A DNA stretch of 64,000 bases. It comes from Allomyces arbusculus (lineage: Eukaryota; Blastocladiomycota; Blastocladiomycetes; Blastocladiales; Blastocladiaceae). Every line of letters begins with the position of its first letter. The stretch's first letter is position 1. Positions 22,103 to 31,868 of this stretch are shown piece after piece. The stretch is taken from the NCBI GenBank assembly GCA_027604705.1, contig JADHYV010000053.1:67344-131343 (forward strand). The letters are read 5' to 3'. Under the pieces are notes generated by a model that did not search any database, had not been told where the DNA came from, and saw nothing but the letters and a program-made list of their open reading frames with translations. Made by a program: the position numbers and the translations under genes.

Positions 22103-24121
22103 ATGGCCTCCAACCCGATGCAAACCGCCGAAGTCGCTCCCGGCCACGAGATGCGCCTGGCCGTGCCGTTTGGTCAGGCCTTGACCATCCAGGTTCGCGC
22201 AATTCACGCCAAGTCGACTCGAGCCGCCAATGGATCAATCAACCTCATTTTCTCGCGCAACCGCACGCCTTGTGCCTAGTGCATGGCCGGATACGCCGAG
22301 ATTGCTGGGTTCGAGCTTGCCGACAAGATCCCTTACGAGCTGTCGGGCTTCACAGGCGCCATTTACTCGCACCACGGATGCAAGCTGAACGTGTCGGCGC
22401 TACGGCCCTTGAAGACGGGACCAGGCGCGCCGAAAGTGGATGCTGACGCGCCTGTCATGCCGCTGCATGCGGTGCGCGAATGCAACGTGACGGCGCTGGT
22501 CAATCTGAACTTGCGACTCGACAAGCTGCGCTCGCATGCGGCCAAGTCTATGGGCCAGGGTGCGACAGCCGATGTTGGACCAAGGGTACACTTTCTTGTG
22601 CCTCGGTCAGCATGGTGTTGTAGATTGGAGCGAAGTCGGACTTGAAGTTATGAACTTGGTTTGACGCTGTGTGCGTGGTTGCCCGTCGATTTTTGCTGGC
22701 AAGATCATGGTCGTGGGTCCGCGCGATTCGGGCAAGACGACGATTTTGAAAACCTTGGCCAATTACGCCGTGAAAGGCGATTGGACGCCCCTGTTTGTCG
22801 ACCTGAACCCAGAAAACGTATTGCACCCCAAGAATTTGTTCGCTCTCGACAGACGGAAACTCACCACCGCATTTCATTTCAAACTCTAGCCGAGCATCTC
22901 GATTTCCGGCACCATGGCCGCGATGCCCGTGACGCATCCGCTTGATCCGACCTCGGGCCAGTCGCTTAGCTCGCCTGCAACCGTCGCTGCCGGCATCGCT
23001 GCGCACCCGCTGCTCTTCTGGTACGGGTACGACCAGCTCGTGCCTGCAACCGGTGTGGTCGGTGACCACGCCGCGTTCCACTATTTGTCTGTTGCCCGGC
23101 AAATGGCGCGCGCCGTCGATCGCAAATGCGAGCTCGACGCGAACACGCGCACGGCCGGGTGTCTGATCGACACGCCTGGGGGGCTCGACGCGGACCATGT
23201 CGTCGAGCTGGTCCGCATCTTCAACGGTGCACTTACGCCCCCATCCCTGTATCGGATCCGCCCACCGACGGTTCAACTCACGCGCTCCCGACCGTCTTTC
23301 TAGCAACCCACGTCCTCGTCACGGGCGACGCCGACCTCCTCGTCGCGCTCGACCAGCTCGCCGCAACCGACCAGCTCCTCGTGCGGCCGGCACCGCAAGC
23401 ACCACTGCCGACGCGCGTGACTGTGCAGGCGTTCCCTCGCGTTCCCGGCGCGCACACGCGCGACGCGCAGACTCTCAAGTACGCGCACATTCACCGTATC
23501 CGCGAGTACTTTTACGGGTCGCCGACGGCGTCGCGCGGGCTCGGCGGACTGACGCCGCATAACATTGCGATTCCACCAACGACAATGACGGTCGTGCGAG
23601 TGGATGTCGAGGGCGGTGAAGAGACGGAGACGAATGGGGCCGAGGTGAAACAGGGTGACGACGAAAAGGAGGCCGGTGGCGATTCGATGGACATGGCTCA
23701 GGCGGAGGGGGTAGCGGCCGCGCCACAGGGCGCGACAACTACGACACTCGGTGCTGTGGTCGCACAACCAAATTCTGCGGCCGCCGACGCACCGCGTGAG
23801 CGCAAGCTCAAGCTCGTGCCCGTGACTGACGGCAATTTGCTCGTGCACTCGGTGCTAGCGCTGAGCAGCGTGGCCGACAGCGAGCGCGGCGACGCCGACG
23901 CCATGGCGACGCGTAACGTCATGGGATTCGTCTACGTGTACGGATTCCATTCCGTTTCGTTTTGATGGATGATGAACGGAGGCTAACAACGGAACGGCAC
24001 CTCTCACAGATCCGACTTCAACGAGAAGACCAAGAAACTGAGTATGTTGATTCCGTTCCCGGGCCGGCTGCCCAAGAAAAACTTTTTGCTCGGCAACATC
24101 AAGTGGATCGAATTGTCGTGA
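22103..24121 (+). CDS. CLP1: Clp1, mRNA cleavage/polyadenylation factor (polynucleotide kinase family)
   Basis: Clp1 is a P-loop protein of cleavage factor IA, bridging Pcf11 to the 3'-end processing machinery; animal forms also have RNA 5'-kinase activity. Six exons were read by eye: 22103-22192, 22280-22585, 22704-22817, 22890-23226, 23304-23937 and 24010-24121, 530 residues in one frame. The N-terminal beta-domain includes MAGYAEIAGFELA. Walker A is IMVVGPRDSGKTTILKTLAN (G-P-x-x-S-G-K-T-T), followed by VDLNPEN, then SISISGTMAAMPV, LFWYGY and LIDTPGG (Walker B region). The C-terminal domain ends NEKTKKLSMLIPFPGRLPK and NFLLGNIKWIELS, typical of the family. An acidic insertion of about 70 residues (EEGGEETE-like, near residue 400) makes it longer than the yeast and human proteins. 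The intact GKT suggests nucleotide binding; kinase activity is not shown. Confidence 0.93.
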
Positions 24122-24645
24122 AGTCGCAAAAAGGACGGATTTGTGTGTATGAATGGATTGCCGGTTTTCCACGTCATTTCCGAGTGGTGCGCGTCAGAAC
24201 GCTTTGATCACCACCACCACATTGTTCGTTTGCTGCGAGGGCTTGCTCGAAGCCGAGGCAGTGCGGATCACAGCGCGAACCGCGAGCGACACCCAGCGCA
24301 GCCATCTGGGAAACGCAATCGTGCGCCTTTGTTGCAAACACGCGTGTGTGCTGGTCGTTGAGCGACTGGGCGCGCTTGAGAGGCACGTTTGCATCCCCCT
24401 CTCCATCCCTCCCCCCATCCGGTTTACGCTTCTTCGCGCCGTGTTTTCATACCAACCCTGCGATCACGTCTAGCCCGCGCACCACAGTGCGCACCCTCAT
24501 CTACTCGAACCATTTCTTCCGTGCCCTCGTTCATTGTCGTGTGCGCGCACCCCTGTTCATCTCGCCACGCTTCTTCTTCCTCGCTTGATCGCCGACCGAA
24601 TTTCACCAGATCCGACCGCACCGTCACACCAACCAGGGACCGACC
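24122..24645. promoter_or_regulatory. 5' flank of first seven-helix gene
   Basis: A 524-bp region between CLP1 and the array. The right half is C/T-rich on the plus strand (about 24390-24600), as is common upstream of starts in this window. No defined site was recognised. Confidence 0.4.
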
Positions 24646-25899
24646 ATGGGCGGCTACCGATTGCAAGGCTGGGAAGTCGTCGGCGCACGCGCGCTCGGCA
24701 CCGTGTCGACTCTCATTGCCGTGTGTCTCTTCTCGTGGCTCATGTACAGCGTCTTTGCGCCGGACAGCACCACCGCCAAGACGCTTGCTCTCGGCGGCGG
24801 TGGCGGCGGTCTTCGCCCACGCGGCAAGCGCCGCGGATCCAAGTGTGACGTGCGATCGTGCTTGTCCGGCCTCTCCAGCGGGATCTGGTCGGGCCAGAAC
24901 GCGCGGTTACCGCTGCTCATGTTCGCGTCGCTGCTCTTGACCATTGACACGGTCAATTGCTTTGTACACCTGTGGCTCGACGCGTACCCGTTTATTTCCA
25001 TGTACCCGGACGTCTACCCCGTGCGGCTCGGCACGACCAACTTCATGGGCGGGATCCTGACGCTGATTGTCGTGCGCCGGACCATGGTCGTCGCCGCGAC
25101 CTCGTCGGGCGGCCTCAGTCTGTGGATGTGGCGAGTGATGCTCCTTGTCTATGTGGTCCTGCAGCCCGTTTTCACGTGGGGGATTGCCGTGGCGATCCTC
25201 GATGCCGACGCGCGTAACGCGTGGGCACGATTCGCGGTCAACCCGCTCCTCCCGCTCCTGACGCTCATCTACCCGATCGTGTGCCTACTTTGCTCGTTCG
25301 GGATGACCGTCTTCACGTTCCGCCTTGCGCGCGCGATGCGCATCGGCATGGACTCGACCTACCAAGCCGACAGCAGTGCTGGCGGTGGTGGTCCTGGGAG
25401 CGACGTGGCCACGTTCAGTCCCGAACAGAGCACCATCGGCACCTCGCCGGCATCGATGACCGTGCTCGGTAGCATCCACGCGACGGGGGCCGGTGGGTCG
25501 TCAACCAACAAGTCGACCGGCCGGGTGCCGAGCGCCAGCTCCAAGTCGAACGCGGCAAATCGCACATCGACGGCTGCGCGGCCGTCGGCGACGGGCACGA
25601 GTTTTGTGAACCGCACGGTGGCCACGTTCCAGGTGCTCAATGGCGGCGTGATGATTTTGTGGATTGCGTATGTGGCCGTGCAGTTGCTCGGGATCGGGTC
25701 GCCGTTCACACGCATCCTGCTCTCGAATACGTTCTCGGGTCTTTTTCTCTCGATGGAAGTGGCGCTCAAGTGGATCATGCGAGCCGGGAACGCAATCGCC
25801 GTGCGCAAGCAGCGGGGCAGCTCGAGTGCGACGGCGAGCAAAGTGGCGACCGTGTCGGTGATAGCGTCGATGACCGGCAAGCAAGAGGCCGGCAAGTAA
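24646..25899 (+). CDS. putative seven-transmembrane protein, array member 1
   Basis: Function unknown. A single exon of 417 residues starts MGGYRLQGWEVVGAR in good context (GACCATGG). By hydrophobicity there are seven helices at about residues 14-38, 88-110, 129-151, 158-184, 197-225, 325-350 and 352-378. A glycine-rich and basic first loop (51-66, GGGGGG then RGKRRGSK) follows helix 1. A loop of about 100 residues, rich in Ser, Thr, Gly and Ala, separates helices 5 and 6. Conserved across the three tandem members are the MGGY-LQ-WE start, TLIVVRR-MV in helix 3, and SPFTRI-LSN plus ALKWIMR around helix 7. The layout (seven helices, long fifth loop) is reminiscent of a G-protein-coupled receptor, but no known receptor signature is visible. 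No signal peptide was seen. Confidence 0.75.
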   Translation: MGGYRLQGWEVVGARALGTVSTLIAVCLFSWLMYSVFAPDSTTAKTLALGGGGGGLRPRGKRRGSKCDVRSCLSGLSSGIWSGQNARLPLLMFASLLLTIDTVNCFVHLWLDAYPFISMYPDVYPVRLGTTNFMGGILTLIVVRRTMVVAATSSGGLSLWMWRVMLLVYVVLQPVFTWGIAVAILDADARNAWARFAVNPLLPLLTLIYPIVCLLCSFGMTVFTFRLARAMRIGMDSTYQADSSAGGGGPGSDVATFSPEQSTIGTSPASMTVLGSIHATGAGGSSTNKSTGRVPSASSKSNAANRTSTAARPSATGTSFVNRTVATFQVLNGGVMILWIAYVAVQLLGIGSPFTRILLSNTFSGLFLSMEVALKWIMRAGNAIAVRKQRGSSSATASKVATVSVIASMTGKQEAGK

Positions 25900-26455
25900 C
25901 GCGGCTTTCGGTGTCGCCAAGGAAACGGTGCCGGAGAGAAGGGCGTGCGACATGGTTGTGCTTGGATTCAAGGGTGGAGAACAGTTGGACGAATGTAGGG
26001 AATGCAGTTTTAGTGTTGATTTGGGGTCAAGTCTTCACGTGCGCTGGCCTCCGAAACATTCGGCTCGCTCCCGCTCGCTGGCTGGACATCGTGCGTACTT
26101 GCACGTCCTCATGTCGCAAGTCATTGTTGGTCATGGCTCTGTTCAACGAGACGCTGCGAGACGCGTTCATCCGGGGGAAAAGCAGGAGAATATCTTGTTG
26201 AGGCTGCACTTTGTGGTTCGCCATTGGCTCCTCCGGCCCGGTGTGAGTGAAGACGATTGTTGCTGCGCCCAGCAACCCGGCGTCGTACATTTACAAAAGC
26301 GACATGGCCGCACTCCGATTCTTGGCTCTTCCTTCTCTCGCAAGACGACAAGATTCCAGATCACGACAAAACGACGCCACAGCGAGTTGCAGAATCAACC
26401 CGCTTTCCTCTTGTTGAACGACCAACACACAGCACTCAATCCACTAACCATCACG
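25900..26455. promoter_or_regulatory. spacer between array members 1 and 2
   Basis: A 556-bp gap. The reading frame of member 2 is open upstream as far as 25928 but lacks family-like sequence there, so Met 26456 is taken as the start. Spacer lengths in the array are nearly equal (556 and 550 bp), fitting serial duplication of a gene-plus-promoter unit. Confidence 0.45.
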
Positions 26456-27709
26456 ATGGGCGGGTATCGGCTGCAACAGATCTGGGAGCCCGTGGGTGCG
26501 CGCTTGCTCGGGACCATTGCCATGCTCATTGCCGTGGGCCTACTCGCCTGGCTCATGTGCAACGTGTTTGCGCCCAACAACCGCAACGCCAAAGCACTCG
26601 CGCTCGGCGGCGGTGGCGGGATTCCGCGCGCCAAGAGTCGCAAGTCCAAGTGCGATATCGCGTCGTGGTGTGCGGGGTTCGGGCATAGCCTCTGGACGGG
26701 CCACAACGCGCGTCTCCCGATGCTCATTTTCCTATCGGTTCTGCTCGTCATTGACACGATGAGCTGTTTTGTACACCTGTGGATCGACGCGTACCCGTTC
26801 GTCAACATGTTCCCGGTGTACATCGTGCGCATGTGCACGTCCAATTGGAACGGCGGCATGCTGACGCTGATTGTTGTGCGTCGGTCCATGGTCGTCGCCG
26901 CGTCATCGGCCAAGGCGCGGCTCGGAGTCTGGCTTTGGCGCGTGATGCTGCTCATCTACCTAATTCTGCAACCCATCTTTACGTACAGCACAGCCATGGC
27001 CGTGCTCGACGCCGACGCACGCAATAATTGGCTGCGGTTCGGCGTGAACCCACTCGTCGTGCTCTTGTCGCTCGTCTACCCGGTCGTGTGCATCGTGTGC
27101 TCGCTCGGGATGGGCCTATTCGCGCACAGGCTCGCGCGTGCCATGGGCGACTTTGGCCCGGGGAGCAGTACCAGCGCGAGTGGGGCTGACAAGTCGGCTA
27201 ACGAGGTGGCCACGTTCCGTCCGGACATGAGCGCATCGCCGCACATGGGCGCGACCGTCGCGCCTGCTGCGGCTGCGCCCGCCGCGACAAGCAAGTCCTC
27301 GTCCGACAACCGCTCGCGCGCCGCGTCATCAGCCGTGGTGCCGCCATCGACGTCGGGACCACGGGCGTCGGCGACGGGCACGAGCTTTGTGCACCGGACC
27401 GTGTTCACGTTCCAGATCCTGAACGCAGCAATTGTGCTCTTGTGGGTGCTCTACCTGATCGTACAGTTGCTCGGGATTGGGTCGCCGTTCACGCGCATCA
27501 TTCTCTCAAACATGTTCAATGGCCTGTTCTTGGTCATGGAGGCCGCGCTCAAGTGGATCATGCGCGCCGGGCACGCGATTGCCGTGCGCACGCAGCAGCG
27601 CAGTGTGGGCAGCTCCAAGGCCGCGAGCAAGTCGGCCGGGTCGCAGCCGCAGAGCATAGTAGGTGGGACTCATGTCGGGCTCGTGTCGACAACCATTGGC
27701 TTGAAGTAG
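26456..27709 (+). CDS. putative seven-transmembrane protein, array member 2
   Basis: Close relative of the preceding gene, with exactly the same length (417 residues) and no intron. It begins MGGYRLQQIWEPVGARLLG. It repeats the glycine run and basic patch after helix 1, NARLPMLIFLSVLLVIDTMS in helix 2, TLIVVRRSMVVAAS in helix 3, LQPIFTYSTAMAVLDADAR after helix 4, the Ser/Ala/Pro-rich long loop, then a helix 6 start FVHRTVFTFQILNAAIVLLW and SPFTRIILSNMFNG plus ALKWIMRAGHAIAVR at the end. Similarity to member 1 is high in the helices and low in the long loop, which suggests selection on the membrane core. Function unknown; see member 1. Confidence 0.75.
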   Translation: MGGYRLQQIWEPVGARLLGTIAMLIAVGLLAWLMCNVFAPNNRNAKALALGGGGGIPRAKSRKSKCDIASWCAGFGHSLWTGHNARLPMLIFLSVLLVIDTMSCFVHLWIDAYPFVNMFPVYIVRMCTSNWNGGMLTLIVVRRSMVVAASSAKARLGVWLWRVMLLIYLILQPIFTYSTAMAVLDADARNNWLRFGVNPLVVLLSLVYPVVCIVCSLGMGLFAHRLARAMGDFGPGSSTSASGADKSANEVATFRPDMSASPHMGATVAPAAAAPAATSKSSSDNRSRAASSAVVPPSTSGPRASATGTSFVHRTVFTFQILNAAIVLLWVLYLIVQLLGIGSPFTRIILSNMFNGLFLVMEAALKWIMRAGHAIAVRTQQRSVGSSKAASKSAGSQPQSIVGGTHVGLVSTTIGLK

Positions 27710-28259
27710 GAGGAGAGAACGGCGGAGACCAAGACTGCAATTTGGCGGGGGCAGGACGCGCAGGGGATTGACTGGAACGGGAACACTCTGGCAGGGGAAG
27801 CTATATCGTTTGCTCCCTAACAATATCACTAGCAAAGGATCATGCCTCGTTGCCGACTGTTGTCGACTGCTGTCGACTGTTGTCGACCGTGTCCACGGCC
27901 AGGCAAGAACAGATGTAGCTGTGGACAGGACAGCCGTGTTTCGGTGTGGCTGACCATGTCTGCAATTCTTCTTGGCCCCTGCATCCGCGCCCACCTGGGC
28001 ACCGCCCCGATAATCAACTCGCTGCAAGCAATTTTGGGGCTTTCGTCCTGCACGAAAGCCGGGCCTATCCAAGCTCCAGTTGATCAGTGACTTGTCGGCA
28101 CACTGCATCGACATTCGCCAACATCGAGCCACCACAACCTCCACCAGACGAAGCGCAGATCAGCCCGTGTCCTGTTCTGACACCGCATCTCCACGGACGT
28201 CATCGATCCGAATACAAGTTGAGCGGCACGGGAACGGTCTCGGTGCACCGCATTGCACC
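27710..28259. promoter_or_regulatory. spacer between array members 2 and 3
   Basis: A 550-bp gap. It contains a short run of a repeated unit built on CTGTTGTCGACTG / CTGTCGACTGTTGTCGAC at about 27856-27890. No gene was recognised. Confidence 0.45.
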
Positions 28260-29786
28260 ATGGGAGGGTACGCGCTTCAAGGGTGGGAGGTGGGCGGCGC
28301 GCGCGTTCTCGGTCTTCTCAGCTCAGCCGTGTCGTTGCTCCTGGTCGCCTGGCTCGTGCACCGTGTCGCGCTTTCGCGTGACCGATCTGCGACGGGCGCG
28401 CTCGCACTGCGCGGATCGGGACTCAAGAGGGCGCAGCACGAGGTGCCCTACGCGCACCACTGCCTTCTCGTGCGCCTGTTACTCGCGATTTGGTCGGGCG
28501 ACGGCGCGCGACTTCCGCTGCTCGTCTACTGCGCGACAACCATGGCCGTGAGCACGCTGTCGGTGGCCGTTGTCACGCTCAACCCGCGGTACCCGTGGGT
28601 ACCCATGTGGCCCGACGTCTACGCCGTGAGGCTCGTCGTGTTTGCGCCAATTGGCGGGCTCGGCACCTTGATCGTCGTGCGCCGGCTCATGGTCATCACA
28701 GCCGCGACCGCGCCGCGCGCCGGTCGGTGGTTATGGCGCATTATCTTGCTCACGTTCATTGCGACACTCCCGTTAAATTTGACGGGCATGCTCACCGGGA
28801 TCATGACCGCCGAGGACCCCTCGGGCGCGGGATGGCGCGCGTATCACGTCCCGACGGCCGTGATTGTCATCAACGCCATTGACCCAATCGTCTGCATGGC
28901 CGCGTCGATTGGGATGGCGGTCATGACATACCGCACGTCGCCGGGACTCGACTCGCTGGCCTCGCGATCCGGCGGTGGGGGCGGCGTGCACGCGGGTGGA
29001 GCCGCGGGTGGAGGCGCGCTTGGAGGTATTGCGGCGATCGAGACGTTCCGGCCGGACCACCAGCTGATTTCGTCGTCGTTTGAACCAATTCCGAGTGATC
29101 CTTTTACTGGCGGCACGCAGAACGACGCTCTCAAGGTGGCCGCGACCACCAAGCTATCGGCCATTTCCGAGGCAAGTAAAACCGGGCACTCGCTTACGGC
29201 TTCGGACGCGCAGGTGCCGGCACCCGCGAGTGCACACAGTCCATCCGTTGCAGCAGACCCGTCCGCACCACCACGACCGGCCAGTGGTTCGCATCCTGCC
29301 GAGGAAGATCCAGTTCCATCGCGCAAGGGCAGTGTTGTGTGCGCCAAACCGTCAACGATTCCACGCGTATCGTCGAGTACATCACCACGTTCACGCCGTA
29401 CCTCGTCGGGCGGCAACATTGTGCGGCGCACGTTTGTGACCTTCCGCATGCTCAATGCGCTCACGCTCATCATTTGGATGGTGTTTCTCGCGATTCAAGG
29501 GTTGGGGCTCGGATCGCCGTTGATGCGCGGCATCTTGTCGGATCTGTGCGTGACGAGCGTGCTCGCCATGGAGTCGGCACTGCAGTCGATCATGCGGTTG
29601 AGCATTGCGCGGCGACGACGGCGGACCACGACCGGGAGCGCGGCAGCGGCAGCAGCGGGCGGGCTGTGGGTGGGCAAGAAGAACGCGATTAAGGCCGACA
29701 AGCAGGGGCCGGTGGGCGGACCGGCGGGACTGGGTGCGGAGGCGCCCGGGCGAACTGAGCAGGCGAAAGACGAGCGAGGGACTTGA
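28260..29786 (+). CDS. putative seven-transmembrane protein, array member 3 (diverged, longer loop)
   Basis: Third and most diverged member: 508 residues, single exon, start MGGYALQGWEVGGARVLG in CACCATGG context. Helix 3 keeps TLIVVRRLMVITAAT, and the last two helices keep VRRTFVTFRMLNALTLIIWM and GLGSPLMRGILSDLC then ALQSIMRL. The glycine-rich basic loop after helix 1 is shorter. The loop between helices 5 and 6 is about 170 residues and rich in Ser, Pro, Ala, Thr and acidic residues, which accounts for most of the extra length. The basic tail (RRRRRTT) could be cytoplasmic. Order and divergence suggest an older duplication gave member 3 and a later one members 1 and 2. Confidence 0.72.
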   Translation: MGGYALQGWEVGGARVLGLLSSAVSLLLVAWLVHRVALSRDRSATGALALRGSGLKRAQHEVPYAHHCLLVRLLLAIWSGDGARLPLLVYCATTMAVSTLSVAVVTLNPRYPWVPMWPDVYAVRLVVFAPIGGLGTLIVVRRLMVITAATAPRAGRWLWRIILLTFIATLPLNLTGMLTGIMTAEDPSGAGWRAYHVPTAVIVINAIDPIVCMAASIGMAVMTYRTSPGLDSLASRSGGGGGVHAGGAAGGGALGGIAAIETFRPDHQLISSSFEPIPSDPFTGGTQNDALKVAATTKLSAISEASKTGHSLTASDAQVPAPASAHSPSVAADPSAPPRPASGSHPAEEDPVPSRKGSVVCAKPSTIPRVSSSTSPRSRRTSSGGNIVRRTFVTFRMLNALTLIIWMVFLAIQGLGLGSPLMRGILSDLCVTSVLAMESALQSIMRLSIARRRRRTTTGSAAAAAAGGLWVGKKNAIKADKQGPVGGPAGLGAEAPGRTEQAKDERGT

Positions 29787-30501
29787 ATTGACGAGAACAA
29801 CGTGATCGCGTTTCATATCCCTTTGTTATTTGCGGTGCCGCATCACCAGCGCGAGAAACGCCCAGGCTGCCGCTGCGGCCGTTCACCGCCGTTGGGTGGT
29901 CGGCACGTGGTGGCGGTGGATGAGTGGTGCTGCGCCACTTTGCGATCTGCCGCCGGCCGGCGCAACCGGTGCGAGACGCCGCGAGACAGGCGGCTTTGCG
30001 TTGCGCTCCCTTCTCATTTGGCGCGCACCGCGCGCACCGCCCCGAACCGCACGCCATCCCAACCCCATGGCCCATCGACCGGCGCGAAGGCCTCCTCCAC
30101 GCAACGACACCGGAGGCTGGCCGACGCCTCTTGGGCGGTTCATTTTCTGCCTTCGCAAACCACATTTTCGTCATTTTCTTCGACCGCCCGACCGGTGCCT
30201 GGCCAGCCCTGCCCGAGTCGTGCCTGTGCCCAAGCATCCAAGCCCACCACTTTTCCGCAGGCCCACACAGCCACGGCCAAACTTCCGTGCGCACCGCTCA
30301 GCGTCCACGTTGTCTTCCCACCCCGGCCCCTCAAGATGCGCGCCCGCCACACCTCAGTCGCTCCTCCCCGCGTCGCATCGCCGACCGACCAAGCCGGCCC
30401 ATCCTCTCTCTGCTCTCGCTCTTGCACGGAAGCCGCCTCTCGCGTTGGCATCGCTTGACCCGACCCGCCTACCATTCACCATTCCAACGACAACACTCGC
30501 C
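29787..30501. promoter_or_regulatory. 5' flank of the GPI-protein gene
   Basis: A 715-bp region. From about 30,200 it is markedly C-rich and T-rich on the plus strand up to the start codon. Long open frames here are by-products of base composition. No domain was recognised. Confidence 0.45.
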
Positions 30502-31400
30502 ATGGCCCGCTTCCTCGTCGCTCTGCTCGCGCTCGTGCTCGCTGCCGCCGGCTCGCTCAACGCCGCCAACGTCCAGCTCAACACGCCGCCGTCTGGCTGG
30601 AAGGTACTCGTCGAGCCGCCGACCAAATGGGCGAGGCCCTAGACGATGAGCGTGGCCTTGCTTGCTGCTGCAATGTCCGACCACCGAGCACCTCACTCCG
30701 CCCTGCACTTGCGCCAATCTAGGCTGGCGACACTGTAACCATCTCGTGGACGTTTGACCCATCGGCCACGGGCCCCGCCGCGGGCACGCCCGGTACGCTC
30801 AACCTGATGCGCGTACGTTGCTTTGCCCCCATCGCACTTCTGTCGCTTTGCGTGAGAAAACAAGACCTCGCTGACCCCTTGCTTTATTTTCCCCACCATC
30901 AGGTCAACGGCGACCCCAACAACATGCAGCTCGTCTCGACGATTGGCGCCGTGACGGCCGCTGACGGGTCGCTCAAGTACACGGTCCCATCGGACCTGGC
31001 CAACGGGTCCGACTACGCCCTGCAGTACTCGTGGGCCGACTCGTCCAAGGACACGTTCCGCTACACGGGTCCGTTCGCCGTGACGGGCGGCACTGGGTCG
31101 GTCGTCTCCAACTCGGCCACGACCTCGTCGGGCACTGCCACGACCACGGGTTCGTCGACGACCACCTCGGCCACGTCCACGAGCACCACCTCGTCGTCGT
31201 CCACGAGCACGACGGCGACTCCCACGACCACTACGTCGGCCACGACGTCCTCGACGTCCTCGAGCTCGACAACGTCGGCCACGCCCAAGACCTCGCCGGC
31301 GCCGACGCTCCTGAACTCCTCGGCCGCGGACCTGCGTGCTGCGCCCGCCGGTGGCGTTGTTGCGGCCGTCTTCATGGCTGCGGCGGCGTTCGTCTACTAA
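30502..31400 (+). CDS. GPI-anchored Ser/Thr-rich cell-wall protein (Kre9/Knh1-type N-terminal domain)
   Basis: Exons 30502-30603, 30723-30812 and 30903-31400 encode 229 residues. A signal peptide is clear (residues 1-21, MARFLVALLALVLAAAGSLN). The mature part resembles the short beta-sandwich found in Kre9/Knh1-like and Ser-Thr-rich GPI-anchored fungal proteins: LNTPPSGWKAGDTVTISWTF, then LNLMRVNGDP and YTVPSDLANGSDYALQYSWA, ending FRYTGPFAV. A stretch of about 75 Ser and Thr residues follows, a likely O-mannosylated stalk. The last 22 residues (APAGGVVAAVFMAAAAFVY) form the hydrophobic tail of a GPI signal, with a Ser-Ser-Ala region before it as candidate anchor site. It probably sits in the plasma membrane or wall. 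The GPI transamidase subunit GAA1 is encoded about 15 kb away; this is coincidental. Confidence 0.85.
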
Positions 31401-31868
31401 ATGGCCTCTCGGGTCTTGGACGACCAAGTTTAGCTGTGATTTGCATTTTCTCTTTGTGATTCCTTTTGCAGTTGTGCTGTACCATTATCACGTGCCTTTT
31501 TTTCCATTTTTATCCAGACGATGTTTTCTTCAGATGCCAAAGCAACTCCAGTTGGTGTGTGCACCCGTTTCTTCTCTGTATTGCCACTGTTGCATGGTCG
31601 GTTGTTCGTGACACGAGTGGACAAAACAAGACGTTCTTCTACAAAAAATCGAGCGACTGAGACCAATCATTTTTCCACCACAGATTTGTCTGGGTTGAGG
31701 TCCATCTTATCATTGTCCCTCCCCCCGCTTCCTTCATCACGCGCCGTGCCATACTTGCTCGGTCTTTGCGCACAGACACAAACTAAGAAAATGCGGGGCG
31801 GCATGTACGGGACTCGGCAACTGGCTCAATGATTTCTCCCTGCGAACGCTCAACCACTCCACCTCCCG
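31401..31868. other. convergent 3' region
   Basis: A 468-bp region between the ends of the GPI-protein gene and glyoxalase II. It is relatively AT-rich for this window (T runs near 31498-31515), as expected for 3' untranslated sequence. No gene is seen. Confidence 0.5.

Noticed and set aside
25928-26455. Upstream in-frame extension of seven-helix member 2
   Set aside because: The frame is open but the extra 176 codons have no counterpart in members 1 or 3, whose starts align with Met 26456.
27856-27890. Possible small structured RNA at the GTCGAC-rich repeat
   Set aside because: The short palindromic GTCGAC units alone do not make a recognisable RNA fold; likely a microrepeat.
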